Shown in pieces: positions 1-4,880 of a stretch of 5,543 nucleotides of DNA. The notes under the pieces are model-generated. The model searched no databases and had not been told where the DNA came from. It saw nothing but the letters and a program-made list of their open reading frames with translations. The position numbers and the translations under genes were made by a program. Every line of letters begins with the position of its first letter. Within the stretch, counting starts at the first letter, position 1. Origin of the DNA: Pseudomonadota bacterium (lineage in GTDB: Bacteria; Pseudomonadota; Gammaproteobacteria; Acidithiobacillales; Acidithiobacillaceae); contig JAKAVW010000217.1 in the NCBI GenBank assembly GCA_021827445.1, positions 1 to 5,543 on the forward strand. Reading direction: 5' to 3'.

Positions 1-80
1 ACATCTTCCTTGCCATCTTCCGGCGTAATGAACCCAAACCCCTTGCTGTCATTGAACCACTTCACTGTACCAACCGCCAT
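1..80 (-). CDS. CspA-family cold shock protein, N-terminal part (runs off the window)
   Basis: The minus strand from the ATG at 80-78 reads MAVGTVKWFNDSKGFGFITP, then EDGKED, to the window edge (26 full codons). This is the first half of a cold shock domain, a small OB-fold that binds single-stranded RNA and DNA and acts as an RNA chaperone in the cytoplasm. The RNP-1 motif KGFGFI lies at residues 13-18, and W8 and F9 are the usual nucleic-acid-stacking aromatics. A Shine-Dalgarno-like GGGGTG ends 4 nt before the ATG. The family is normally about 65-70 residues, so roughly 40 residues lie outside the window. It is co-oriented with priA upstream, but a promoter candidate in the 104-bp gap suggests its own transcription. 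Which csp paralogue it is cannot be told. It may or may not be cold-inducible; the leader looks short, unlike the long leader of E. coli cspA. Confidence 0.93.
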   Translation of the reverse strand, partial: MAVGTVKWFNDSKGFGFITPEDGKED

Positions 81-125
81 TTTACACCCCAAATTAATCA
101 AAGATGGCCCAACTGGCCGTCGCCA

Positions 126-153
126 AGGATAACATATCCACAGTCCGATGCAA
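126..153 (-). promoter_or_regulatory. Candidate sigma70-type promoter for the cold shock gene
   Basis: On the minus strand, TTGCAT (153-148) is followed after 16 bp by TATCCT (131-126), and TG lies one base upstream of the -10, giving an extended -10 (TGTTATCCT). This would start the cold shock transcript near position 119, with a leader of about 40 nt. A perfect 5+3+5 inverted repeat, GGATA-ACA-TATCC (127-139), covers the -10. A 9-mer ATATCCACA (134-142, plus strand), one mismatch from the DnaA box TTATCCACA, overlaps the spacer. Hexamer matches are moderate; the call is inferred from sequence alone. Confidence 0.45.
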
Positions 154-184
154 GTTGTGTGTCAGATCATATCTTTCTAAGCAA

Positions 185-2350
185 TCAGGTAATCAGTAAG
201 GGATCCACATCAAGCGTCCAGCGAACATTTCTGGCGGAGTGAAGCTCGGCAAACTGTGGCAGCCAGAGCTTAAGCGCTTTCTGCATTTGGGTCCGGCTTG
301 GTGCTTGTATCCAAAGCTCTGCACGCTCGAAACCAGCACGACGCTCCATGAGCGACGGCGTCGGACCGCTGATCTCCACTAGGGCTGGCGGTGCGCATTG
401 GCAGGCGGCCCTCAGGAATTCGTCTACCCGCCACCGTTGGTGCGCCTCGGCACGCAGCAGTGTGAGGGATCCAAAGGGCGGTAGCCCCGCAGCCCGGCGT
501 TCATCCAGGAGTGCCTGGGCCGGAGGGCGGTAGTCGCCCTGAGCGAGGCTTTGCAGTAAAGGATGTTCGGGCAGATGGGTCTGCAGTAGTACCCGGCCAG
601 GTCGCTCTTCGCGGCCGGCGCGGCCTGCGACTTGCAGAACGGTCTGCAACAGTCGTTCAGGAGCGCGAAAATCAGCACTGAACAAACCCTGATCCGTATT
701 GATAACGCCGACCAGGGTGACGGCCGGGAAGTGATGTCCCTTAGCCAGCATTTGGGTACCCACGAGGATGGCAGCACGATTCCGGCGAATGTCGGAGACC
801 GCTGTAGTGAGGGCATCACGATCATGCAATGTGTCGCGGTCGATGCGCCAAATGGGGGTCTGAGGAAAGCGCTGGCGAAGCACTTCCTCCAATTGCTCCG
901 TGCCTTGTCCGGCGGTGATCAGCGCCGCACTGCGGCAGGCGGGGCAGGCTTGTGGCCAGTGCGATTCGTGACCGCAATGATGACAGCGGAGGCGTTCCTG
1001 CTGAAGATGCCAGGTCATGGGCGCGCTGCAACGGGGGCACTGCACTACATGGCCGCAATCGTGGCAGAGTATTGCCGGGGCGTAGCCCCGACGATTCAGG
1101 AACAGTAATACCTGATTGCCTGCCTCCAAGGTTTCCTTACACGCTGTTAACAGGGTAGAGGAAATGCCACCCTGCAGATTCTCGCGACGCAGTGGGACGA
1201 TGGTCATCTTCGGTAAATCGGCCGAAGTGGCGCGTTGGCGCAACTCTAAGTGTCGATAACGGCACTTTTGCGCGTTGTAGAGGCTTTCCAGAGAGGGCGT
1301 GGCAGAGCCGAGGACAATGGGAATATTTTCCAGACGCGCGCGCTGAATTGCCAGATCCCGTGCCGAATAATGCCAGCCGTTCTGCTGCTTAAAAGAGGGA
1401 TCATGTTCTTCATCGACAATAATCATGGCAAGACGGGGCAGGGGCACGAAAAGTGCCGAGCGGGTGCCAACGATGACCTGAAGCTGCCCCGTCGCTGCCG
1501 CTGCCCAGATGCGCAAACGCTCGCTGTCGCCTTGTGCAGAGTGCAGGGCGGCTACGCGATGCTCGCCAAAACGCGTTTGGCAATGTTCTACGAGTTGGGG
1601 GGTGAGGCCGATCTCTGGGACCAGAATGAGGGCCTGTGCTCCGGATTCCAGATGAGGTCGGATTGCTTCCAGATATACTTCTGTTTTACCACTGCCAGTC
1701 ACCCCCTCCAGTAACCACGCCTTAAAGCCTTTGGCCATGCGCAATTGCGTTACAGCGCTTTCTTGTTCCGCATTCAGGCGGTGTGAGGAGGGGGGCACCA
1801 CCGGTTTAGATGGGATGACTTCCGTCACCGTTTCTATCCAGCCACACCGGATGGCCTGTCGTAAAATGTGGCGTAATTCTTTGGGGATTTCTGCTTCAGG
1901 CACAACACTCGTGGTGACGAGCAATTCCCGGAGCGCTTGTTGTAATTTTCCAGGCTGGCGTGGTGCCGTCTGGGCTTCGGTGGCACTGAGGCGGTAACCC
2001 CAGGGAGCCGGTTTTGGCAGCGGCCGTCCTTGGCGCAGCAGGGTCGGCAGGGCGGTAGCCCAGGCATCACCGAGTGGGTGGTGGTAGTATGCCGCCCCGA
2101 ACTGTATCAATTGCTGCAAGGCAACGGGTAAAATGGGATGCGCGTCCAGGACCTGCTCAATGGTCTTCAGAGTTATATCTGGCGGGCAACTGGCATAACC
2201 GAGAACGATACCTACACGCTTGCCTTTACCGAAAGGTACCCGTACTCGTATACCCGGCTGTAGATGGCCATCCGGTGGCGGGGCGTAAGAAAAGATGCGG
2301 CGGAGCGGTACCATAACGGCCACTTGGACGCAGTTCGTTTCAGCGTTCAT
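185..2350 (-). CDS. priA: Primosomal protein N' (PriA), replication restart 3'-5' DNA helicase
   Basis: PriA recognises stalled or repaired replication forks and reloads the replicative helicase outside oriC. The ATG at 2350 gives 721 aa, close to the family's usual 700-750. Residue numbers follow this start. An N-terminal 3'BD-like part (VPLRRIFSYAPPP; RVPFGKGKRVGIVLGY) precedes the helicase core: Walker A GVTGSGKTE (about 216-224), DEEH (313-316), motif III LGSATPSLES (347-356), GTQMLAKGHHFP (531-542) and motif VI QVAGRAGR (573-580). Eight cysteines (C429, C432, C438, C441, C456, C459, C469, C472) form the two zinc sites inserted in the core. The C-terminus ends LDVDPLLIT, like E. coli LDVDP. 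A GTG in frame at 2362 would add MGNF; neither start has a strong Shine-Dalgarno. I prefer the ATG, with GTGGG 7 nt upstream. All key residues are present and the frame is intact. Neighbouring DnaA-box-like 9-mers may tie its expression to replication. Confidence 0.96.
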   Translation of the reverse strand: MNAETNCVQVAVMVPLRRIFSYAPPPDGHLQPGIRVRVPFGKGKRVGIVLGYASCPPDITLKTIEQVLDAHPILPVALQQLIQFGAAYYHHPLGDAWATALPTLLRQGRPLPKPAPWGYRLSATEAQTAPRQPGKLQQALRELLVTTSVVPEAEIPKELRHILRQAIRCGWIETVTEVIPSKPVVPPSSHRLNAEQESAVTQLRMAKGFKAWLLEGVTGSGKTEVYLEAIRPHLESGAQALILVPEIGLTPQLVEHCQTRFGEHRVAALHSAQGDSERLRIWAAAATGQLQVIVGTRSALFVPLPRLAMIIVDEEHDPSFKQQNGWHYSARDLAIQRARLENIPIVLGSATPSLESLYNAQKCRYRHLELRQRATSADLPKMTIVPLRRENLQGGISSTLLTACKETLEAGNQVLLFLNRRGYAPAILCHDCGHVVQCPRCSAPMTWHLQQERLRCHHCGHESHWPQACPACRSAALITAGQGTEQLEEVLRQRFPQTPIWRIDRDTLHDRDALTTAVSDIRRNRAAILVGTQMLAKGHHFPAVTLVGVINTDQGLFSADFRAPERLLQTVLQVAGRAGREERPGRVLLQTHLPEHPLLQSLAQGDYRPPAQALLDERRAAGLPPFGSLTLLRAEAHQRWRVDEFLRAACQCAPPALVEISGPTPSLMERRAGFERAELWIQAPSRTQMQKALKLWLPQFAELHSARNVRWTLDVDPLLIT

Positions 2351-2368
2351 GAAGTTGCCCACAACTTC
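2351..2368 (-). promoter_or_regulatory. Perfect hairpin abutting the priA start codon
   Basis: A perfect inverted repeat, GAAGTTG-TGGG-CAACTTC on the minus strand, has a 7-bp stem and 4-nt loop and ends at the base before the preferred priA ATG. The only Shine-Dalgarno-like bases (GTGGG) fall in the top of the stem and the loop. In the mRNA this could hold back initiation at the ATG, or bury the alternative GTG at 2362. The dyad directly abuts the DnaA-box-like 9-mer at 2369-2377. The symmetry is seen; any role is inferred. Confidence 0.5.
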
Positions 2369-2389
2369 TGTGGATAAGTCTGTGTATGA
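2369..2389 (-). promoter_or_regulatory. Pair of DnaA-box-like 9-mers upstream of priA
   Basis: Read on the minus strand, 2377-2369 is TTATCCACA, an exact match to the DnaA box TTATNCACA. Positions 2389-2381 read TCATACACA, one mismatch away. The two are in the same orientation and 3 bp apart, between the candidate priA promoter and the priA start. DnaA bound here could repress or tune priA, or form one half of an origin together with the second pair at 2530-2553. The matches are seen; binding is inferred. Confidence 0.55.
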
Positions 2390-2427
2390 ACATCTTGAAA
2401 AGTCCCAGACTCCCTGTTCTTCAACGC

Positions 2428-2456
2428 GTTAGAGTGGGTGCCTAAAAAAGGTGCAA
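2428..2456 (-). promoter_or_regulatory. Weak candidate promoter for priA
   Basis: On the minus strand, TTGCAC (2456-2451) is separated by 17 bp from TCTAAC (2433-2428). Matches to the sigma70 hexamers are only 3/6 and 4/6, but spacing and position (about 78 bp before the priA ATG, at the edge of an A+T-rich tract) are suitable. It would produce a leader containing the DnaA-box-like pair and the start-site hairpin. Other A+T-rich hexamers in 2457-2495 could serve instead. Confidence 0.25.
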
Positions 2457-2492
2457 AATAAAAACAGATAAAAAACAATATGTTAATAATTG
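2443..2492. other. AT-rich tract (82% A+T), possible DNA unwinding element
   Basis: Of these 50 bases 41 are A or T, in sharp contrast with the GC-rich genes on either side. One strand carries runs of A (A6, A5, A6), which may be curved, and the tract ends in TTAATAATTG. It sits between the two DnaA-box-like pairs at 2369-2389 and 2530-2553. An origin unwinding element, an UP element or a promoter region would all look like this. On the plus strand an exact TTGACA begins at 2490 but has no good -10 partner. Confidence 0.5.
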
Positions 2493-2529
2493 ACACCAAT
2501 GACGTAGCGGAATCGCCTAAGCTTGTCTC

Positions 2530-2553
2530 TGTGTATGAGTAAATTGTGTATAA
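2530..2553 (-). promoter_or_regulatory. Second pair of DnaA-box-like 9-mers
   Basis: Read on the minus strand, 2553-2545 is TTATACACA, an exact TTATNCACA match and identical to E. coli oriC box R2. Positions 2538-2530 read TCATACACA, one mismatch. Orientation is the same as in the pair at 2369-2389, and an 11-bp direct repeat, TCTGTGTATGA, occurs in both pairs (2379-2389 and 2528-2538). An exact -35-like TTGACA (minus strand, 2562-2557) lies just upstream without a good -10. The shared repeat argues that the pairs belong to one element. Confidence 0.55.
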
Positions 2554-2563
2554 GTTTGTCAAT

Positions 2564-2582
2564 GGTTGCTTTCAAAGCAACC
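2564..2582. repeat. Perfect 19-bp dyad downstream of ubiA
   Basis: GGTTGCTTT-C-AAAGCAACC is a perfect 9+1+9 inverted repeat lying 36 bp past the ubiA stop. As RNA it could fold with a stem of up to 8 bp and a 3-nt loop and help end the ubiA transcript, but no U tract follows on either strand, so it is not a textbook intrinsic terminator. A protein-binding operator, or a component of the neighbouring DnaA-box region, is equally possible. Confidence 0.5.
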
Positions 2583-2618
2583 TGGTCGTGCATGGATGGC
2601 CCCAAAAATGGTCAATCT

Positions 2619-3521
2619 TCATAGAACTCCCGGTACTATGGATGTCCCGCTCGGAGCCAGGCCCGCGACAATCCCCCAGAATAGCAGCAGACCAATCCAG
2701 TTATTGTGCAGAAAAGCACGGAACGCCTGATCCCGGTCGCCGCCAAGCAGCGATTGCTCGTAGGCCGCGAGAATAGTGGCACCCGCCAAAGCGATCCAAT
2801 AAGGCCAATGCGTGCCCTGCTCGACGCCGATCCCGAAAAAAATGATGAGCATGGCAGCTTGCAGGCCGGCAATGGCGTGGCGGTCAAAACGCCCAAAAAG
2901 AATGGCCGTTGATTTGATTCCGGCCTTGAGGTCATCCGGACGGTCGGCCATGGCGTAGGCCGTGTCATAGGCGACGACCCAGCAGGCATTGGCCAGCATC
3001 AGCCACCAGGCGAGTGCCGGAACTCGCCCGAGGGTCGCGGCAAAAGCCATGGGTATGCCAAAGGAAAAGGCGATACCCAGATAGGCTTGCGGGAGATGGG
3101 TAAAACGCTTGAATAACGGGTAGGTAATAGTGGTGAGCACTGCACCCCCTGCTAACCATATGGTTAGCCAGTTGAGAAAGGGCAGGAGGGCCGCGGCCAG
3201 CAGGCACAGAATAGCGAACAGGCGCAGTGCTGCCTGCGGGGTAATCAGACCTGCCGCCAGGGGGCGCCGACAGGTACGGGCGACCTGCCGATCGAAATCG
3301 CGGTCAAAATAATCATTGATCACACAACCCGCCGAGCGCATCAGCCAGGTGCCTGCGGTGAAAATCAGGAAGAGACCGAGTGATGGAGTGCCCCTAGCGG
3401 CTAGCCAGAGTCCCCAGTAGGTGGGCCAGAGCAGAAGCAGGGTGCCAATGGGACGATCCATACGCATCAAGGTCGCATAGGCACGTAGGCGTTGGTGGCG
3501 CGGCGTGGGAATCGCTTGCAT
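2619..3521 (-). CDS. ubiA: 4-hydroxybenzoate octaprenyltransferase (UbiA)
   Basis: An integral inner-membrane prenyltransferase that attaches a polyprenyl chain to C3 of 4-hydroxybenzoate, the second committed step of ubiquinone synthesis. At 300 aa it is close to E. coli UbiA (290). The first Mg-diphosphate motif NDYFDRDFD (69-77) and the second, AYDTAYAMADRPDD (184-197), are both intact. They are followed by GIKSTAILFG (201-210), and conserved blocks MDRPIGTLLLLWPTYWGLWL, RSAGCVINDY and KRFTHLPQ are present. About eight or nine hydrophobic segments fit the family fold. The ATG at 3521 overlaps the ubiC stop by one base (TGATG), implying translational coupling, and GAGGA sits 8 nt upstream. 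Chain length of the prenyl donor cannot be read from sequence. The ubiC-ubiA order is the same as in E. coli. Confidence 0.97.
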   Translation of the reverse strand: MQAIPTPRHQRLRAYATLMRMDRPIGTLLLLWPTYWGLWLAARGTPSLGLFLIFTAGTWLMRSAGCVINDYFDRDFDRQVARTCRRPLAAGLITPQAALRLFAILCLLAAALLPFLNWLTIWLAGGAVLTTITYPLFKRFTHLPQAYLGIAFSFGIPMAFAATLGRVPALAWWLMLANACWVVAYDTAYAMADRPDDLKAGIKSTAILFGRFDRHAIAGLQAAMLIIFFGIGVEQGTHWPYWIALAGATILAAYEQSLLGGDRDQAFRAFLHNNWIGLLLFWGIVAGLAPSGTSIVPGVL

Positions 3522-4099
3522 CAGCGTCGTCCTCGACCAGCCCAGCGTGGCAGGTCCGGCAGGAAATGCTCCTCGACCAGGACACCCGTATTACCGCGAT
3601 GCAATACGGACCGCCGCTGCCAGCGCCGCTGGCCGAATCGTGGCTGGCTCTCGGCTTGAATCGGAGAGCGCCGCAAACGGCGGTGACGGAATAGGGTGTT
3701 GCCGATGGGGCGCGTGCCATGGCGGGTCAGCGGTAACAGACCATGACGTAGTTCGCGTAACGGAATGGTGGTGCGCGCCCAGAGCGCCGGATGCATGAGG
3801 TCGCCACCGTGCAAGAGGACCTCGCGCCAAAAAATCTGCTCTCCGCGATGTAGGTGCAATATGCGGCGCTCGGTCGGCGTTGGATTTGCACGTCCGCTAT
3901 CCAGCAGCAGCGCCTGCACCATATGCAGCTTTCCGTAAGCCCGTTGCAGCGCTGCGGTGAGGGAGGCAGGTAAGGTCAGCCAAGGCCATAGCATTCGGGG
4001 GGCGTGGCGCAAGAGAGGTAGACTTTTGGTGATCATTTTGGAAAAAGGCAGTAGCCCGTTGTTTGGCGCAGCACTTTGCGTCTTTCGGTCATGCCGCAT
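3521..4099 (-). CDS. ubiC: Chorismate lyase (UbiC)
   Basis: A cytoplasmic enzyme that cleaves chorismate to 4-hydroxybenzoate and pyruvate, supplying UbiA. Recognisable blocks (192-aa numbering) are WREVLLHGG (91-99), ARTTIPLREL (108-117), RPIGNTLF (130-137) and VEEHFLP (175-181). R92 and E177 align with E. coli catalytic residues R76 and E155; A108 falls where E. coli has G90, so the product-site loop differs by one methyl. I chose the ATG at 4099 (192 aa) because GAAGAGG lies 8 nt upstream. The ATG at 4036 (171 aa) fits the E. coli length of 165 better but has no Shine-Dalgarno; it would be used if transcription starts at the promoter hexamers at 4098-4123. The frame is open back to 4168, but a start there would overlap the upstream methyltransferase. 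The C-terminus is arginine-rich (GRGRR). The family call is firm although overall similarity to E. coli UbiC is modest. Confidence 0.88.
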   Translation of the reverse strand: MRHDRKTQSAAPNNGLLPFSKMITKSLPLLRHAPRMLWPWLTLPASLTAALQRAYGKLHMVQALLLDSGRANPTPTERRILHLHRGEQIFWREVLLHGGDLMHPALWARTTIPLRELRHGLLPLTRHGTRPIGNTLFRHRRLRRSPIQAESQPRFGQRRWQRRSVLHRGNTGVLVEEHFLPDLPRWAGRGRR

Positions 4100-4123
4100 T
4101 ATATTCGCCTCTTCTTTTGTCAA
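4098..4123 (-). promoter_or_regulatory. Consensus -35 and -10 hexamers with a short spacer at ubiC
   Basis: On the minus strand an exact TTGACA (4123-4118) and an exact TATAAT (4103-4098) are separated by only 14 bp, against the usual 16-18. The pair lies in the 34-bp gap between the methyltransferase stop and ubiC, and the Shine-Dalgarno of the 4099 start lies in the spacer. If active it would start transcription near 4091, inside the 192-aa reading, and force use of the ATG at 4036. A 14-bp spacer is usually weak unless an activator twists the DNA (as with MerR-type regulators, which work on 19-20 bp spacers, the opposite case). Function is uncertain. Confidence 0.35.
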
Positions 4124-4133
4124 CACGATCCAA

Positions 4134-4718
4134 TCAGCGCTGCTGGGGTGCGTGGTAAATAAAGGCATCCACCCGTGCTGGAGGTACGTTGCGCCAGACC
4201 ACTGCCACCCGTCCCCGGCGAAAGTCCGGTGGCAAGCCTTGGCAGGAATTGCGGAAGTGGTAGGTAAACTGGATGAATACCGTACCGTGGCGACTAATCC
4301 CCGGGAGTTGCTGAAAGATGCATTCGACGACCGTTTTGGGGATGCTGCGCAACGGTAGACTGGACACTACTGCGCGAACCGGCCCTCGATGCGCCACCAG
4401 GTGTTCAATGTGGGCGGCGTCCCCCTCGATGACCTCCACCTCGGGATAACGCTGACGCAGGTGGCGGACCATGGCCGGGGCCTGTTCGACAAGGACCAGA
4501 TCCTCCGGTGGGATGCCGCTCTCCAGCAGGGCCTTGGTCACCGGCCCCATGCCCGGCCCCAATTCGACCACCAGGCCGGGTCCCTCGGGCACCATGGCGG
4601 CCATACGCCGGGCGAGGAAGGGCGAACTGGGCAGTACCGCTCCAATGGCGTGGGGGTCGCGTAAAAACTCGCGGGTAAAGTGCCAAGCCTGGGACATCGG
4701 CCCGGGAGATCGGGACAT
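4134..4718 (-). CDS. SAM-dependent methyltransferase, phospholipid N-methyltransferase-like
   Basis: A class I (Rossmann) methyltransferase of 194 aa without membrane segments. Motif I VVELGPGMG (50-58) binds SAM, E78 in LVLVEQ should hold the ribose hydroxyls, and IEGDAAH (97-103) is the adenine-side motif. SSLPLRSIP (119-127) and RNVPPARVDAFIY (176-188) resemble bacterial PmtA-like proteins (COG3963), which methylate phosphatidylethanolamine; the opening FTREFLRDPHAIGAVLPSS (14-32) is also typical of that group. The related KsgA family has NLPY at the catalytic position and this protein does not, so an rRNA dimethylase is unlikely. The ATG at 4718 is chosen because GGTGGAG ends 7 nt upstream; an in-frame extension to 4784 would run into the -10 hexamer of the likely promoter. 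It heads a co-oriented cluster with ubiC and ubiA. The substrate is not provable from sequence. Confidence 0.8.
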   Translation of the reverse strand: MSRSPGPMSQAWHFTREFLRDPHAIGAVLPSSPFLARRMAAMVPEGPGLVVELGPGMGPVTKALLESGIPPEDLVLVEQAPAMVRHLRQRYPEVEVIEGDAAHIEHLVAHRGPVRAVVSSLPLRSIPKTVVECIFQQLPGISRHGTVFIQFTYHFRNSCQGLPPDFRRGRVAVVWRNVPPARVDAFIYHAPQQR

Positions 4719-4725
4719 GGGCTTT

Positions 4726-4739
4726 CTCCACCGGTGGAG
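4726..4739. promoter_or_regulatory. 14-bp perfect palindrome enclosing the methyltransferase Shine-Dalgarno
   Basis: CTCCACCGGTGGAG is a perfect palindrome. On the minus strand its second half, GGTGGAG, is the Shine-Dalgarno of the methyltransferase gene, 7 nt before the ATG at 4718. In the mRNA the first half (CUCCA) can pair with UGGAG around a CCGG loop and hide the ribosome site. As DNA it could equally be an operator. The symmetry is seen; the regulation is inferred. Confidence 0.5.
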
Positions 4740-4782
4740 GCAAAACGCGGGCCAGCGCCGCGTCGCCGAACGAATGGCGCGC

Positions 4783-4812
4783 ATTGTAGCATGGGGCCGT
4801 GGATGGCGTCAT
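4783..4812 (-). promoter_or_regulatory. Likely sigma70-type promoter for the methyltransferase-ubiC-ubiA cluster
   Basis: On the minus strand, ATGACG (4812-4807, 4/6 match) is followed after 18 bp by TACAAT (4788-4783, 5/6 match). Transcription would start near 4776 and give a leader of about 58 nt containing the palindrome at 4726-4739. The position also explains why the reading frame upstream of 4718 is not coding. Confidence 0.5.
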
Positions 4813-4837
4813 GCTGGGACTGCTTTCGGGTTATACT
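4809..4837 (+). promoter_or_regulatory. Candidate promoter for the lipoprotein gene
   Basis: TATACT (4832-4837, 5/6 match to TATAAT) lies about 44 bp before the lipoprotein ATG. The -35 region, TCATGC at 4809-4814 with 17-bp spacing, is poor, so activator help or a different start is possible. It overlaps the -35 of the divergent methyltransferase promoter, so the two promoters may compete. Confidence 0.35.
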
Positions 4838-4880
4838 GGCGCTGTGGGGGCTGGTCTTCCGGGTTTTAATGAGGATGGAG

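Noticed and set aside
632..1108. 158-codon open frame on the plus strand inside priA
   Set aside because: It is fully antisense to conserved PriA helicase and zinc-binding sequence; its composition is what a GC-rich gene yields in a shadow frame, with no recognisable domain.
1250..1714. 154-codon open frame on the plus strand inside priA
   Set aside because: Antisense to the PriA helicase motifs; no family resemblance and no need for a second gene here.
2490..2518. Plus-strand promoter starting from the exact TTGACA at 2490-2495
   Set aside because: No acceptable -10 at 16-19 bp, and no plus-strand gene or RNA structure downstream; the hexamer alone is not enough.
2347..2562. 71-codon minus-strand open frame across the priA-ubiA gap
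   Set aside because: It begins with TTG without a Shine-Dalgarno, reads through the DnaA-box-like sites and AT-rich tract (hence its hydrophobic stretch), and runs into the priA start. It looks like a by-product of low-complexity DNA.
4100..4168. Longer UbiC start at 4168 (215 aa)
   Set aside because: It would overlap the methyltransferase end by 35 bp and exceeds the usual family length; a good Shine-Dalgarno precedes the ATG at 4099 instead.
4719..4784. 22-residue N-terminal extension of the methyltransferase
   Set aside because: It would begin inside the -10 hexamer TACAAT, and a strong Shine-Dalgarno precedes the internal ATG at 4718.
4680..4880. 67-residue N-terminal extension of the lipoprotein reading frame
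   Set aside because: It would remove the signal peptide from the N-terminus and overlaps the divergent methyltransferase gene and both promoters.
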